From Apricaphanius iberus (taxonomy: Eukaryota; Chordata; Actinopteri; Cyprinodontiformes; Aphaniidae): a stretch of DNA of 64,000 nucleotides. The translations under genes and the position numbers were made by a program. The DNA lies in the NCBI GenBank assembly GCA_028564705.1, contig JAPXFQ010002899.1, forward strand, positions 1,364,001 to 1,428,000. Direction: 5' to 3'. Every line of letters starts with the position of its first letter. The stretch's first letter is position 1. The notes below the pieces were generated by a model that did not search any database, was not told where the DNA came from, and saw nothing but the letters and a program-made list of their open reading frames with translations. Shown one piece after another: positions 43,786 through 56,000 of this stretch.

Positions 43786-44215
43786 AGTTTTTGTTTAAAG
43801 AACTTTATTGAACAAATAGTAAGTACACAACAGAGGAAAAAATGAAGTAGTATACAGAAGAATTCCAAAGATAAAAACGGTACATGCTAAAATGTACTTG
43901 TACGAATTGTTTTGAGCGCCTTTTTTTATTGCTAATCTGATACTGATTTTATCTACAGTTACAAATTTATCATCTTCTTTGGGTATTCTACAAAAGCATA
44001 ATAAAACATCTTTCCATTGCCAGGGAAAATCCGTCAAAATACGGTTAACGACAACCTGCTAAACACTTTCCAAAGCCAAATGTTTGAAAGACCAGTCCCA
44101 GAGAAGATGTTATGTTTCCTTGAAGATCCTGGAACTGTTAACATTTATATAGTTTTGTTAATTTTAATTTTTTTCAATCATATAGTACATGGTGGGGTTA
44201 AAAATGGAGTGTAAG
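43786..44215 (-). other. Possible minus-strand retroelement tail
   Basis: On the minus strand the sequence ends in CAATAAAGTTCTTTAAAC, like a polyadenylation end. The open frame at 43795-44037 is Lys/Phe-rich and faintly LINE-like, but I cannot confirm a family. Confidence 0.25.
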
Positions 44216-44219
44216 TAGT

Positions 44220-44491
44220 TTGTCAGATTGGCGTAGTGGCAGTAGTGTGACCTTATCAGCACTGATTCTGTTCTGGAGACATCTGAAAAGGACCAAGGAA
44301 AGTTGGATTCTTTCAAAAATTAACAAAATTATGGTCAAGCCCATGCATTATCTTCATCAAGTTGCTATACAACAACAGATGCTTCTAAAGGGCTGCTGGA
44401 ATACTGACTGCTATAGGACACCCTTCCTGCCCATCAGCATCTAAAACAACTCGAGAAAACTGTATAATTAAAAAAAAAAAAAAAAAAAAAT
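44220..44491 (+). mobile_element. 5'-truncated non-LTR retrotransposon with poly(A) tail
   Basis: The frame at 44220-44444 reads LKRTKESWILSKINKIMVKP, then MHYLHQVAIQQQMLLKGC and TPFLPISI. This order resembles the C-terminal end of fish non-LTR retrotransposons. It is followed by a run of about 22 A at 44469-44490. No upstream domain is present. Confidence 0.5.
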
Positions 44492-45600
44492 GTTTTACAT
44501 GTAAAAACAATTTCATTCCTTCTAAAAGATTTTTTTTTTGTATAGAGACTTGATCAGATGTTAGAAACAAAGCAGTGGCTAAATGTAAGGGAGCAGCTTT
44601 CCTGTTGCACAGCCCTTTCTAAAACCTGAAACATAGAAGAAGTTGGATTAACAGATACCGATTTCACGACTTCAAAGATGTAGATGTTACTACACTAAAA
44701 CAAAGCTATTGCATTCTTGTTTAATGATGCAGGTGAATTCATTATCAATAGATATTTGTTTTTATGTATTTTTCCCCCCCTTTCCCACCGCTGCAGTTTA
44801 GCTGTCGCGTTTCCAAAAGAAAATTCCTTCAGAGTGAAACAAACAGTGCAGCACACACCACCCCCACTATGAGTCGCCTCCCCCCTCCCATCCTCTCCGC
44901 CTCTTTCAGCTCACTGAACTGAGTGAAATGTCTTTCCGACTAAATTATTATATTTATTTTTTTTGCATGGTGGGAAAGTTGCCATGGAGACAAGCACCCC
45001 CCTTCATCTCACCCGCCCCATCTCATTTTTCTTTCAGTCTTTATTGTTAAAGCAAAGCTAACTGGTGGGTTGTCACATTTGTATTTGTGTGTGTGGCCTG
45101 TATGCCGCCCATTATGGATGGACTATATACAGACCCATCCTCCACACATCCAGCATGCGGATATCTCCAGGTTTTTCCCCATTCCTCCTCCTCAGCCGCC
45201 TCCTCTCTCTCGTCATCCTCTTTCATTTGTCTAATCCTCTCCTACTCCTCCTGCCGTTCCCCTGCTCATGTGAGCTTCCTCTCCTGTCTGCTGAAATCCT
45301 GGGCTTGCAAATTGCTGCTGGTTGCCCCCCCCGAAAATAATAAAAAGTGATTAAAAGAAGGGGCAGAGAGAGAGCACAGAAGTTTAAGAGTGGACGGCGG
45401 TAAGAGAGAGCAGCAGTAGCAATGAAGAATTCATGACAAAGTGGCTGAATAATTACAGGACTTAATGCACTGAGAGCTCTTCTGCAGGTAGAGAAAGTTA
45501 ATCCTCATACTTCAGTAAATTACAGTAGGTAAAAAAAAAATCTGATATGCCCCCCCCAGTTTTATATTTGATACACTGCCTGGAGGTGTGTTGCAACAGT
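44492..45600. other. Intergenic DNA with a C/T-rich block
   Basis: 44770-45330 is strongly pyrimidine-rich on the plus strand (CCCCCC runs, CCTCCTCCTCAGCC-like words). I see no exon with MED25 or SYT3 similarity. The overlapping ORFs at 45065-45350 are products of composition. Confidence 0.4.
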
Positions 45601-46039
45601 TAAAGAAGCAAGAAACACGAGAGTGGATGATACATATCCTTTATTTCCATTATTGTTGCTTCAGCCACACTGTTACTTACACATTCACTGGCATCCTGTG
45701 ACCTGTCCAGACTGAAACACTCGCCCTCGCTCCAAATCTCACCAATAACCAATAAAAAAAGTAAACTTCTTGAATAAATTATATATATATTTATAAAAAA
45801 AACAACTGTAAACCGACAAAAAGGAAAAAAAGGAATCCTGATAAACACAGCATAAACGTCATTTTCATCGTTGTGTTTCGACAACAGAGATTAAACAACT
45901 GCTAGGTCTCCATTTAGTCGTTGTTAGTAGCATTAGTATCAAGTTCATTGCCAGATTTTGCTTAAAGCATCTCATAGAATTTTTCATTGCATCAAGTTGA
46001 CATCATTCGTGTTAATATAAGCATGCAAACATGTTTCCT

Positions 46040-46380
46040 CATGACCATTCGGGACTGCACGAACAAGAGAAGACAGCAGGAGAAAGAAAGGAAGGAAGGA
46101 AGAGAGGGTGGAGGGAGCAAACGATACGAAGGACGGCAAGATGGAGGGCCGGAAAGGAGGAACAAACGGGTAGAAGATGGGAGAGGAAGAGGAGAGCCGG
46201 AGAGAAGGAGTAATCAGGCGGACAGAAACAGAAAGAGGGGGTCGCTGACAAAGGGAGGAAGAGATTGTGCTGGTTCCACCATCCATCAGCTCTGTAGTCT
46301 CTCACAAGGCGGTAACAGAGGAGGGTTGACACAGGAAGGAAGAGGAAAGACTGGGAGAGGAGGGGAATTATGGAGCTTCT
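46040..46380 (+). repeat. Purine-rich (GA) tract
   Basis: Nearly pure purine for long stretches (GGAAGGAAGGAAG, GAGAGGAAGAGGAGAG). The overlapping 154-168 aa ORFs on both strands here are compositional. Confidence 0.8.
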
Positions 46381-48592
46381 GGACCAATGAATCAATATCA
46401 CCTTCAACGAAGCTGATTGATCATCCCCTGACTGGCGAAACACAGAGCAGTAGTCTGATTTCCTTCTTCTGGATATACAGAGGAAGGAAGTAGAACCCCC
46501 CACGTATTAGCTCAGTGAACGGCGTGGTTCTCTAACTCCGTATTACAAATGCTGTTATTTCCGCCCTCCATGTCGACTTTGTTAAAGAGGGATCAAAAAA
46601 AGTGTATGGAAGCCCATGTCTGCCACTCAAAAGAAAAAAAAAAATAGTAATGTCACATCGCGTTTCTAAATTTTTACCTTCAGTTGGACCTTAAACAAAT
46701 AATCCTGGACCTAATTTGGTGTGCGTCATGACCTTAAGGAACAAAGTCAACAACCAGTTTATAAAACATAATTTTAAGTAGTGATTGTCAACAAGTCAAA
46801 TTCAGGGTGTTTGTCGGGTTAAAAACAATTTATGAGGTAGTTATTACATAAAATGTCAAGTTGGTGGACTGCTGTATTTTAGGAACTGGGAAGTCTCTAA
46901 TTTTTGAAGAAAAATGATAGAATCTGTGTATGATTCACTGTTTAACACAGCGTAGCTTTCACCTTATCTCAAGTCTGCTTCTGATTGGTTAATCAACCCC
47001 TTGTGATTACACCCACCCCATTCCCCGGAGGCGCCTACTCTGATGAACTGAGTTCAGAGACTTAGTGACAACTTAAGAATCTGTCAAGAAGAATTTTGCA
47101 AGTTGGAGAAGATTATTTTCTCTTTTTAAATTAGTTTGAATTGGATGCTTTTTGGTTTCCTCCATGCATGAAGACACATGTTCAGTCTTATTATTATAAA
47201 TTGTTTTGTTTATTAGTATTAAATAAACCATAGCTAATAATGAAGCAAATTGTTCTTTTAGTATGAGCTTGTGTTGATTCTTCCTAAAATCTTTAATGGA
47301 AGTATTAATTTTTATGCCTATACTAAATTGATTCGGGTCCTTAGAAATAGGCTACTACCCAGAAATGTTCAGCTTTAAAAATAAATAAATCTGATAGAGA
47401 TTTAAAATAAAAAGAAAAGGACTTTATCCTTCGGATGATTTTCAGATTGGGACTTCTCATCATTCTCATCCTAATTTTGACTCTAAAACTCAACATTATG
47501 ATTTTTTAAATTGACTTTTTAACCAAACACTCATTTGAAACTGAAAATTCAAATTAAATCTGATAATTAAAAAAGTTACTTTCATATTCTGGACTTTTGA
47601 AGTCATGTCTTGAAGTTTTACTTTTGATCATTTATGATTTTTAGAATACAATTATGATTTTAAATCTTATAGTTATAATTTGTCTCATATTTACAACTTT
47701 CTACATTTTTTTATGACTGAATCTCATAATTTTAATATTCAAAATCATAATATGGGGTTCATATTTGTATTTATGAAAGAAAGGGTTTATTTACATTAAA
47801 AATTTCAACTCAAACATATTACTTTGAATCTCATGATTATGGTCTGATAACCAATGTTGTAGTTATTTAAATATATTTTCTATTACAATTACGTTAGAAA
47901 TTTATCGTGTAACTTTTATGTTTTAACTTTTTTATGATTTTATTCTATGTTTCTGACTTTATCATGTATTTGAAAACATTAATCGTCTTCCCCATTATTT
48001 TCTACTAATTATTTTTATAACTATGACTATATCCTGCAAAGGATAAGCGGTATAGATAATGGATGGATAGATGGAGCTATGACTATCAATAGAAACTGCA
48101 CACAAAATACTTTTTTAGCTCATGACTTTCAAATTCACATGTTTGACTTTTTGAGCTTATAAATTCAACTATAACTTTTTATCTTATTAATATGACTTCC
48201 ATAGTTAAAATGATCTCTATGTGGCAGTTTTTTCGTCTTTTAAATTTGGCTGAAATAGGCTTCCATACATTATCTCATTGGCCCATAAAGCAGCAGTTAT
48301 TTCCTTCTTTTCTTTTAGTTGTTGTGTCCCTTTGAATAACTGTAAGCAAAATACACCAGAAATTCACCACTTCCAATCCCATCTGATTTTTTTTCTTCCC
48401 AACACACAATGCATAACTTAGTGAAAGAAATACACAATTACCACAGTTACTTACATCAGGCAAAAGGGTTCGAGAGGAGAGGAGGGCTGACTGGTGACTG
48501 GCAGCAGTTATCAGAGACAACATAGACAATAAAAACTAATGTCTATCAAAGACGGTGCTTCCCCACCTATAGTGCAATGAGGCACGAGTAGA

Positions 48593-48618
48593 ACACACAC
48601 ACACACACACACACACAC
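48593..48618. repeat. (AC)n microsatellite
   Basis: About 13 AC units. It generates the Cys/Val run in the minus-strand ORF at 48536-48832. Confidence 0.95.
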
Positions 48619-49716
48619 TCATATCCTCTGTGTCTCTCTCACAAAGACACACACACATTAAGTTACTCCCTTTAGGGACACAACAGGACAAAGTTTGGTT
48701 CTGAAGCAAACTTTTCAGTGCAGATGCCTTGATTTTAAGAGTGAGGACAGAAAAACAATGGGGGAGACGACGACGGATACGTGTCAAACATACACACGGA
48801 CGCACACGAGTACAAAACAAACACGCCCACAAACACTATAACGTTCACTGACAAAAGCAACACAGAAGTGTGTGTCTTTCTAAAGTCCTGTCAGAGACAT
48901 GATATGGACAACATTTTGATCCGTTGAAGCGTGACAATTACTTTTTCTTTTCTTTTTTTTTGGGGGGGGGTTGAAAAAAGTAAAACATTAAATCCTGGAA
49001 TGATAGAATAAAAAAATTAAAAAACAGAGTGGTGATACTTCCTCTAAACAGTCCAATCCCAAACAGAGGTTTCTGTTAACCTGTAAAAGTCTGTTGGTTT
49101 GATCAGAAAAACCAGAGGATGACCCAAAATGGTCTCTTTGAAGCTCGCACCTATAATAAACTCCCCTCCAGACGGATGCATGTGTCCTCTATCACCCGAC
49201 TGACAGCGGAGGATGATTTTTGAAAAATAAATAAATAAATACTAATGAGTCCCATTAGGAGTGAGACAAAGAGCATGACGAGGAGGGACACTTTTCAAGG
49301 TTGCGTAACGTGCCGAGACCAACGAGTCTGTCCCCGTTTTTCCTCTACTCTGACATCAATAGGAACCAGACGGACGCTGCGACGTCTTCACCTCTGGGCG
49401 GAGGCACCCCAGCTGGCCAGGAGAACCCACCACGGATGGATGTTCTGCTGAGAACTACATGAGACGATTCCCTTACCTCCAACCACCCATAAACCACGCC
49501 TATTTGATACTGTATTCTTCCTTGATAGTCTGTACAAGTGCATGAAGCTTTGGTCCTGGTTGAAATGACCGCTCTATGATGGCTTTCTTTTTCTTCGTTT
49601 TTTTTGTTGTCTTGTTTTCAAGAGCTCTAGAATGAACTACTACACATATCCGAAGAGCACATGAACTACACACATACTACAAACTCTGTGTATTTATGTG
49701 TGTGTGCATGTGTGTA

Positions 49717-49753
49717 AGAGAGACAGAGAGAGAGAGCGAGAGAGAGAGAGAAA
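49717..49753. repeat. (AG)n microsatellite
   Basis: Imperfect AG repeat with one CAG and one CGAG interruption, preceded by a TG-rich stretch. Confidence 0.9.
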
Positions 49754-50437
49754 GTGCGTGCGCTATTTGCTAAGTCTCAAATTTACACCTGACTTTAGAC
49801 CTGTCTGCATGTGTTTATAATGTCTAGTCTGATGTTCACACGGTAGCTCGGGATGGTTTAAGCTCCCCCTCCCTCCGGCTCGGCGAAGACAGCGCAGAAG
49901 TTGAAGTATTCATTAGCAGGAGCAAAACGGCGCTAGCAGTTGGACGTCGGCAGCGTCTTCGCGTCTCTCTTGTCTTTGATGGAGAGAATTATTCACAGAT
50001 GAGAGGAGAAGAAACAAAAGAGACGGAAAATCTTGAGCTGTCGAGATGATAATGACCTGAGGAAGGAGAGAATAAGGGAGAAGAGGCGGATTAAGCATGC
50101 GTGAGACAGTGGGAGACAAGATAATATATAAACAGCATGGACTTTTTGCAAGTCAAGGAGGAGGAGGAGGGGGGAGACGCATTACATAACCCATAACATC
50201 TAGATTATACAGATGCTAGAGCCTCAGAGCTGCAACATCTGACAACTTTACAGCCTCCGCTTTATCGTGCTCTCGCAGTTTGGTCATGCTTTTTAAGACA
50301 CGACCAGATCTCCCTCCATGTTAATCGGAGCAGAGTGCAGGAATTCATAAAAAGTCCAAGGCGGTCGCAGGAAATTAAGAATTTAGGCTATTTGTGGAAT
50401 GCTTCGAGCTAGTAAACACATGAGCGACTCACCGTTT

Positions 50438-50527
50438 TTATTCAGAGTGGGGGCTGTCCACCACAATATGCGGCTTAGGGGAGGGTGTTGTGGCACTCTT
50501 TGATACATATGTACCAATTGCTTTTTC
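50438..50527 (-). CDS. syt3: syt3 last coding exon (C-terminal tail)
   Basis: A 90-bp exon encoding [20 protein letters not shown], then IVVDSPHSE and TAA at 50440-50438. Like mammalian SYT3 it follows LVE with a Glu-Lys-rich start and ends in Ser-Glu. The middle is diverged from mammals. The acceptor is CCTTGCAG. A GTGAGT donor begins 5 bases after the stop. Confidence 0.85.
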   Translation of the reverse strand, partial: EKAIGTYVSKSATTPSPKPHIVVDSPHSE

Positions 50528-50883
50528 CTGCAAGGGGAGGAAAAAAAGTCTGCTGTTAATGTTTTATCGAGAAAAACATAGAAAATGGATTTTTTAACTT
50601 CATATTTCCCACTACCATTAGCGCTACATGTCCAGTGTCAGGTTTACAGAAGGTTGTGACCCTCAGATGAGGAAAAAAACATTGAGGACCTGAGCTATTC
50701 AGCCTGGTTTTTACTTTAAAAGGATTATATCTATTTATTATCTATTATTATTTATAATTTTAACATACAAATCTTATATATTTTAAGGCTATTGGTTGTA
50801 ATATTATTCTTTACTTTTCTAGATTTTATGACTTATAATTATCATTCTTATATATATATATATATGCATAAATACATGCACAA

Positions 50884-50941
<58 letters not shown>

Positions 50942-51348
50942 CTCGAGCTCGGACTGAATCAAGAAAAAAAGCATTCAGTTTTGCTGCCCCTTCTGCTTGG
51001 AATGCTCTCCAATCTGAACTGAGATTATCAGAACTTGTTTCATTGGAAGCATTCCGCTTTATTTTAAGAAAACGTCAAAGGAAAACTTTTGAACAGTGCC
51101 TATGTTTTTAACTTGTTACTGTATCTATATCCTCTGGACTTTTATTTGCACATTTACTTGCACTTCAGTATTTTCTTATTCACTCGCTTTTTAGTATTTT
51201 AATATTATAATGTTTTATGTTTTTTGCTGCTTGTTTGTTGTTGTCTGTTAGTACTGATTGTCATGGCGTGTGCTGCTGCCTTTCTTGGCCAGGTCACCCT
51301 TGTGAAAGAGGTTTTGATCTCAATGGGTTTATCTGGTTAAATAAAGGT

Positions 51349-51379
<31 letters not shown>

Positions 51380-52996
51380 GTATTAGTAAAAAAAGTATAA
51401 ATTAAAAAATGGAAATGGATATACATATAGAAGAAATGGTGCGTACTATTTATCACAAGTTATTCAGCGATGATCGATTATGCTTGTTCTTCGCAGGCTA
51501 TCTTGTGGTGTTCCCCAGGGGTCAGTTCTAGTCTCTCTACTGTTCTCAATGTTTAAACTACCACTTGGAGAATTTCCATTTTCATTGTTATGCTGATGAT
51601 GTACTAATCTATTTACCCATATGACCAGATATCAATATTACAAATTTACTGACCCACTTTGATGATCTCAAGTTGTGGCCTTCTGTAAACGTTATACCTC
51701 TTTTCCTTCTAATTTTTTATCCAATTGCTAAGGAAAACTAACTAGTTAACATTGTCTGAATGTAACGCTGACCGTTTCTTCTGAACATCAGAGGGATAAT
51801 TTGTTAATCTACACCACGTTTGTGCTTATATTTCCATTAATATTTGCAGTTTTCTTGCAGTTGCAGTATTGGTTAGCGATGCACCTTTGTTAGCCAATGA
51901 GGCTTACCTGATATCAATTGATCGCTGCAGATCATCGCAATTTTATTCATCTGCTCTTTCCAAACGCTTCTTCTGATAGTTTGCAACAACAGACGTCATT
52001 TATTTCACTTGAAAGGGGTGAGTTGATGGAATTTTATAGAACTTGGGCCTTTTGTTGTTTTATCAAAGCGATTTGTGCAACCAACAGCACCATAAGACAT
52101 GATTGCATCTCTTTCTACACATAACAAATGTAGTAGAGCAGGGAGTGACAGACTGATAATCCCTATTTAAGAGACATTCACATGGGGATGCAGTTCTGGT
52201 CTGCCATGCTATTCATGTTACGAACACTGAAAGTAGCACGGGTTGAATAGTTGGATATCGGGGCAAGTAATTCTGTGCATGCTTCGATACGTAAAAAAAA
52301 CAATCACTTAAATTCTATAAATTAATCGACATGCATTAACACTTTCATTTTGACACCCCTATTTGGGAGCCGACTGCAAGTTGGAACGTTACTAAGACTT
52401 TGGAGGGTGACTGTGGCCGGTGAGGCTGGTTAGATGCGCTCCAAAGCGCATGATGTGTACCAAACACTGGCGCATGCTGCTGGCTTTTATCCCACTGGTG
52501 CATAGTTTATTGATCAGGAAATGGTTCGTTCAGAGAGTCTTTTTGACTTCTGACTGCGACAACTGGAGAAATATTTCCTCATTTCAAAGCTTTGCAGTGG
52601 TGCTTAATTCCAGTTCCCACTGTGGCAGCAGAGAGCAGATTCAGTCTTGTGAACAGCGTCTAAACCCCCATAAAAGGTGATCTGTCTGAGACAAAACTCC
52701 AAAAACTAATGACAATAAACTCTGTAGAAATCCCGCTATAGGATTACGCACAAATGGGTGAGCATTTTGGTTCCATGCAGAGTAGGAGAAACTTTTGCCG
52801 TTGTTCCATTGGCTAAATGTAGTTCTCTGTTCAGTTGGTTTGGATTAAATATGATTTAAAATGTATAAAGAAATAAATACCATCATATATTTAATAAAAT
52901 ACTGGCACATTTAAAAATTAACGGCCAACAATAGATTCTAGGCTGATTTTTTTGACCCTGTCAAAATGACAAAAAACACATCTAGCGTGACCTCAC

Positions 52997-53043
<47 letters not shown>

Positions 53044-56000
53044 TACATAAAATTTAAAGGTCCTTCAGTTTTGAGCATGTTTGAATTTATGTTTTCTCTG
53101 TACATATTAGAGCATTTTGTATAATTTCATCCATGGTGATTCAAACATTCAGATAGATCTTTTAATAAATTATGCTCAAGGCTCCAGAATTGACTTCATC
53201 TCAATCTCAAGGATTTTCAAAGAGATAATGATCTTGACTGACTTGAATAGTTTTTAAATTTTTAGTATGGAGCTAAACAATTTATTTGTAAAACAATTTT
53301 TTTGTTTTAAACTGGGACATTTATGGATGAATAAGTAGCAGTGTGCCTACCTCAACCAGCTGATGCCAGTGCTCTATTGGTTTCCGAGGATTCGCCAGCA
53401 TGGCTGCCCAGTGTTCCCTCCCGGGACCGTCAGCATCGCTGCCCACTCGACACATGCCTATAACCTCGTTATGACCGATGCTGACACACGGCGAGAGAAG
53501 AGAAAATAGGAGTTTCACAAGAATGAACAGGAGGAGGGAGAAGAAAACAGGATAATTCTTCAGCAGCTTTGGTTGGGGACGGATATCAAATAGCATCTCA
53601 CATTACAGCTCTGGATAAAAGCAAGCGAACATGCACACCTATACAGATGCCAAAAGCTGTGTCTGCACGGCATAATAGGGAGGCGGTGCAATTATACACA
53701 AACATATAAAGCAGCCAAGTGACGCTGCAAGCGACTGTGAGATAAATAATGGCATGACCGCACGTCTTCCTTCCCCATTAGCATAAATCATGCTTATTCA
53801 TGAGGTGGCCATCTATGTAAAACAGGGATCATTCACCAGGAGCGTGCGTCTTATAGGGGGCCTCCCCTCATGTCCCCCCAAAAAATCAACACGGTGCTGC
53901 ATGCACAAAGACGTTTGACAAACAGCTGCTTCCCAGTAATGATCAGTCTGCTGTTAAAGCGCCCGGAGCGCGCAGCGACTGAACGGCGCCTCGGCCTGCT
54001 CACCAATCATAATCCATCACTGCTATGATGATGGAAACGCTCTCTATGTTTTCGTTGGGAATGTCAAACACCAGCGCCTCGTTGTACGTGGGGTTCAGCG
54101 TGTTCTTCTTAATGGAGGTCTTCCTCTTTTTTAGCCGTCGCCCGTCGCTTATCAGGGAGGCCTTCACGTACGGGTCTGAAGCACAGTAAGGGGAGACAGG
54201 AGGGGGAAAAAAAAAAAGATGGAATTAGTAGGAGCGAGGAAGAAGAAAGGGGAAGACACACGCAGGGTGGAAGCACGGAGCGCTCAGATAGGAGTTCACA
54301 CGTATCTGCATCTGTCACACATGAAAGCTGTTGAGAATCGAGTCGCCGAGGCAAAGCTGGATTAGGAACACAAAGGGAGGGGAGAAGCAGAACAGGTCGG
54401 ATCCCTTCAGTTATAGTGACAGCAGCTGGGAACAATCACACACATGCGCGATCCCAGCTTTTTCTTCTTCTTTTTTCTTCTGCATGTCGGTATCTTATGA
54501 TGCTCTTAAATCACGCTGAGATCAATGAGGCAATAATAACAGTGTGTAGGCGTAATCTGTTGCTGTGTGTAACTCGCATGGATAAGAAAAAACAATTCAG
54601 TCTCATGCATTATTTATTTTCTAATCCTTATTACACAATTATTTTTCTCTAGACATCCTGAACACCTGTAAAGTCCACGCAGCAACATGGAGGGCATTTC
54701 TTTTGCATTCATTATTCACACCTTTTTTGTCACATCTTCTTGAGTTATAGTCACAACCTTCAGTTCATTTTTACCGGGATTTTATGTGACAGACCAAAAC
54801 TGAGGAGTGACTCATAGTTTCATGAATTTATGAGGAACAAAAATATCTTAAGTGTGGCAAGCTTTTGTTTTTACTCCCTTCTCCTTCAAAACTTCCAGTA
54901 CAACTGATTGCTTTCAGCACACAACTAATTATTGAGCTCTTCTGAAAAGGCCTTAGAGAAAAAAAACAGACAGGTCAGGGAAAAGAAAACAGCTATGAGG
55001 TCCAAGTTAAGTCTGGAGTAGCTGCAGAGATCCACAGCTCAAGTGGAAGAGTCTGTTGTAAGGACAACTGTTACTCAGGTGTTCAACAAATCTGACCTTT
55101 ATGAAAAAGTGACAAGAATAAAGTCCTGTTTGGTGTTCTCTAGAGGTCTGTGAAGCACGGTGGTGGCAGAATCATAATGCAATAAATTAAGAGTTACGTT
55201 TTCAAATTTTCTTCTCTGCTTGTTAAGACAAATGATTGTGAATTAGAAAAAAAATTAAATATTTTTAAAAATGTCATAAAAAGTATATTTCCAAGTGAAA
55301 AAGAAAAATTTTCTTTGAATTTATAGCAGTTTCAAAATTTTAAGTATTGGTTCATGGTATTGATTAACTTTAACCTATACCAATTCAACTTAATAATCCT
55401 TCAGAACTTGATATATTAAATAAAGTACCAAGAAAATACAATCCAATTTGTGCCTGTAAGTAAAGAAATGTAGAAACCAGTGGGCGTTTGCTACAGGCTT
55501 AATGAGTGGTGTCTAAATGAAATTGTAACCCGTCATTGCATTCGATTATCAGTAGATGATGAGACTACAAATGCTTCTAAATTAACTTTTATGGCGATAT
55601 ATAAGCAGGATTTTCTAGACATGAATGAAGCTGCTTCCTGTGCCATTCATCCTCTAAATGGGTTTTCCAGTCAGACCATCGCTGGAGGTACTGCAGAAGC
55701 CTGATGATGTGTGATCTGTTCACCTGAGAAACCCGTCAGGTCCATGGCTTTGAGGTTGGTGGCCTTGATGATTGTAGCGGTGAGTCTGCCTGCGGTGGGC
55801 AGGTAGCACAGCGAGAAATTAAGCTCCCCGAGATCAGCCTTCTCCTGCAGGTAAACACAATAACAGGAATGAGAAATACGGCGGAGACGTTCTGGTGGAA
55901 ACAAAACAGGGACAGAGACAGCTCTGAAAAGAACTACATCTGTGACAGCAGGAGAGTGGATGTGAAGTGTTTCAGCTTAAGGGAAACCCTGTCGCTGTAA

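Larger units (their letters stand above)
45601..50437 (-). other. Region downstream of syt3: probable 3' UTR and intergenic DNA
   Basis: No coding exon seen. A minus-strand AATAAAGG lies near 45632 and could be a distal poly(A) signal. A GTGAGT donor lies 5 bases after the syt3 stop codon, so the 3' UTR may be spliced. The segment holds microsatellites and purine-rich DNA. The extent of the UTR cannot be set from sequence. Confidence 0.35.

Noticed and set aside
45987..46503. 168-aa and 154-aa ORFs on opposite strands
   Set aside because: They come from a GA-rich tract with few stop codons. No domain and no splice context.
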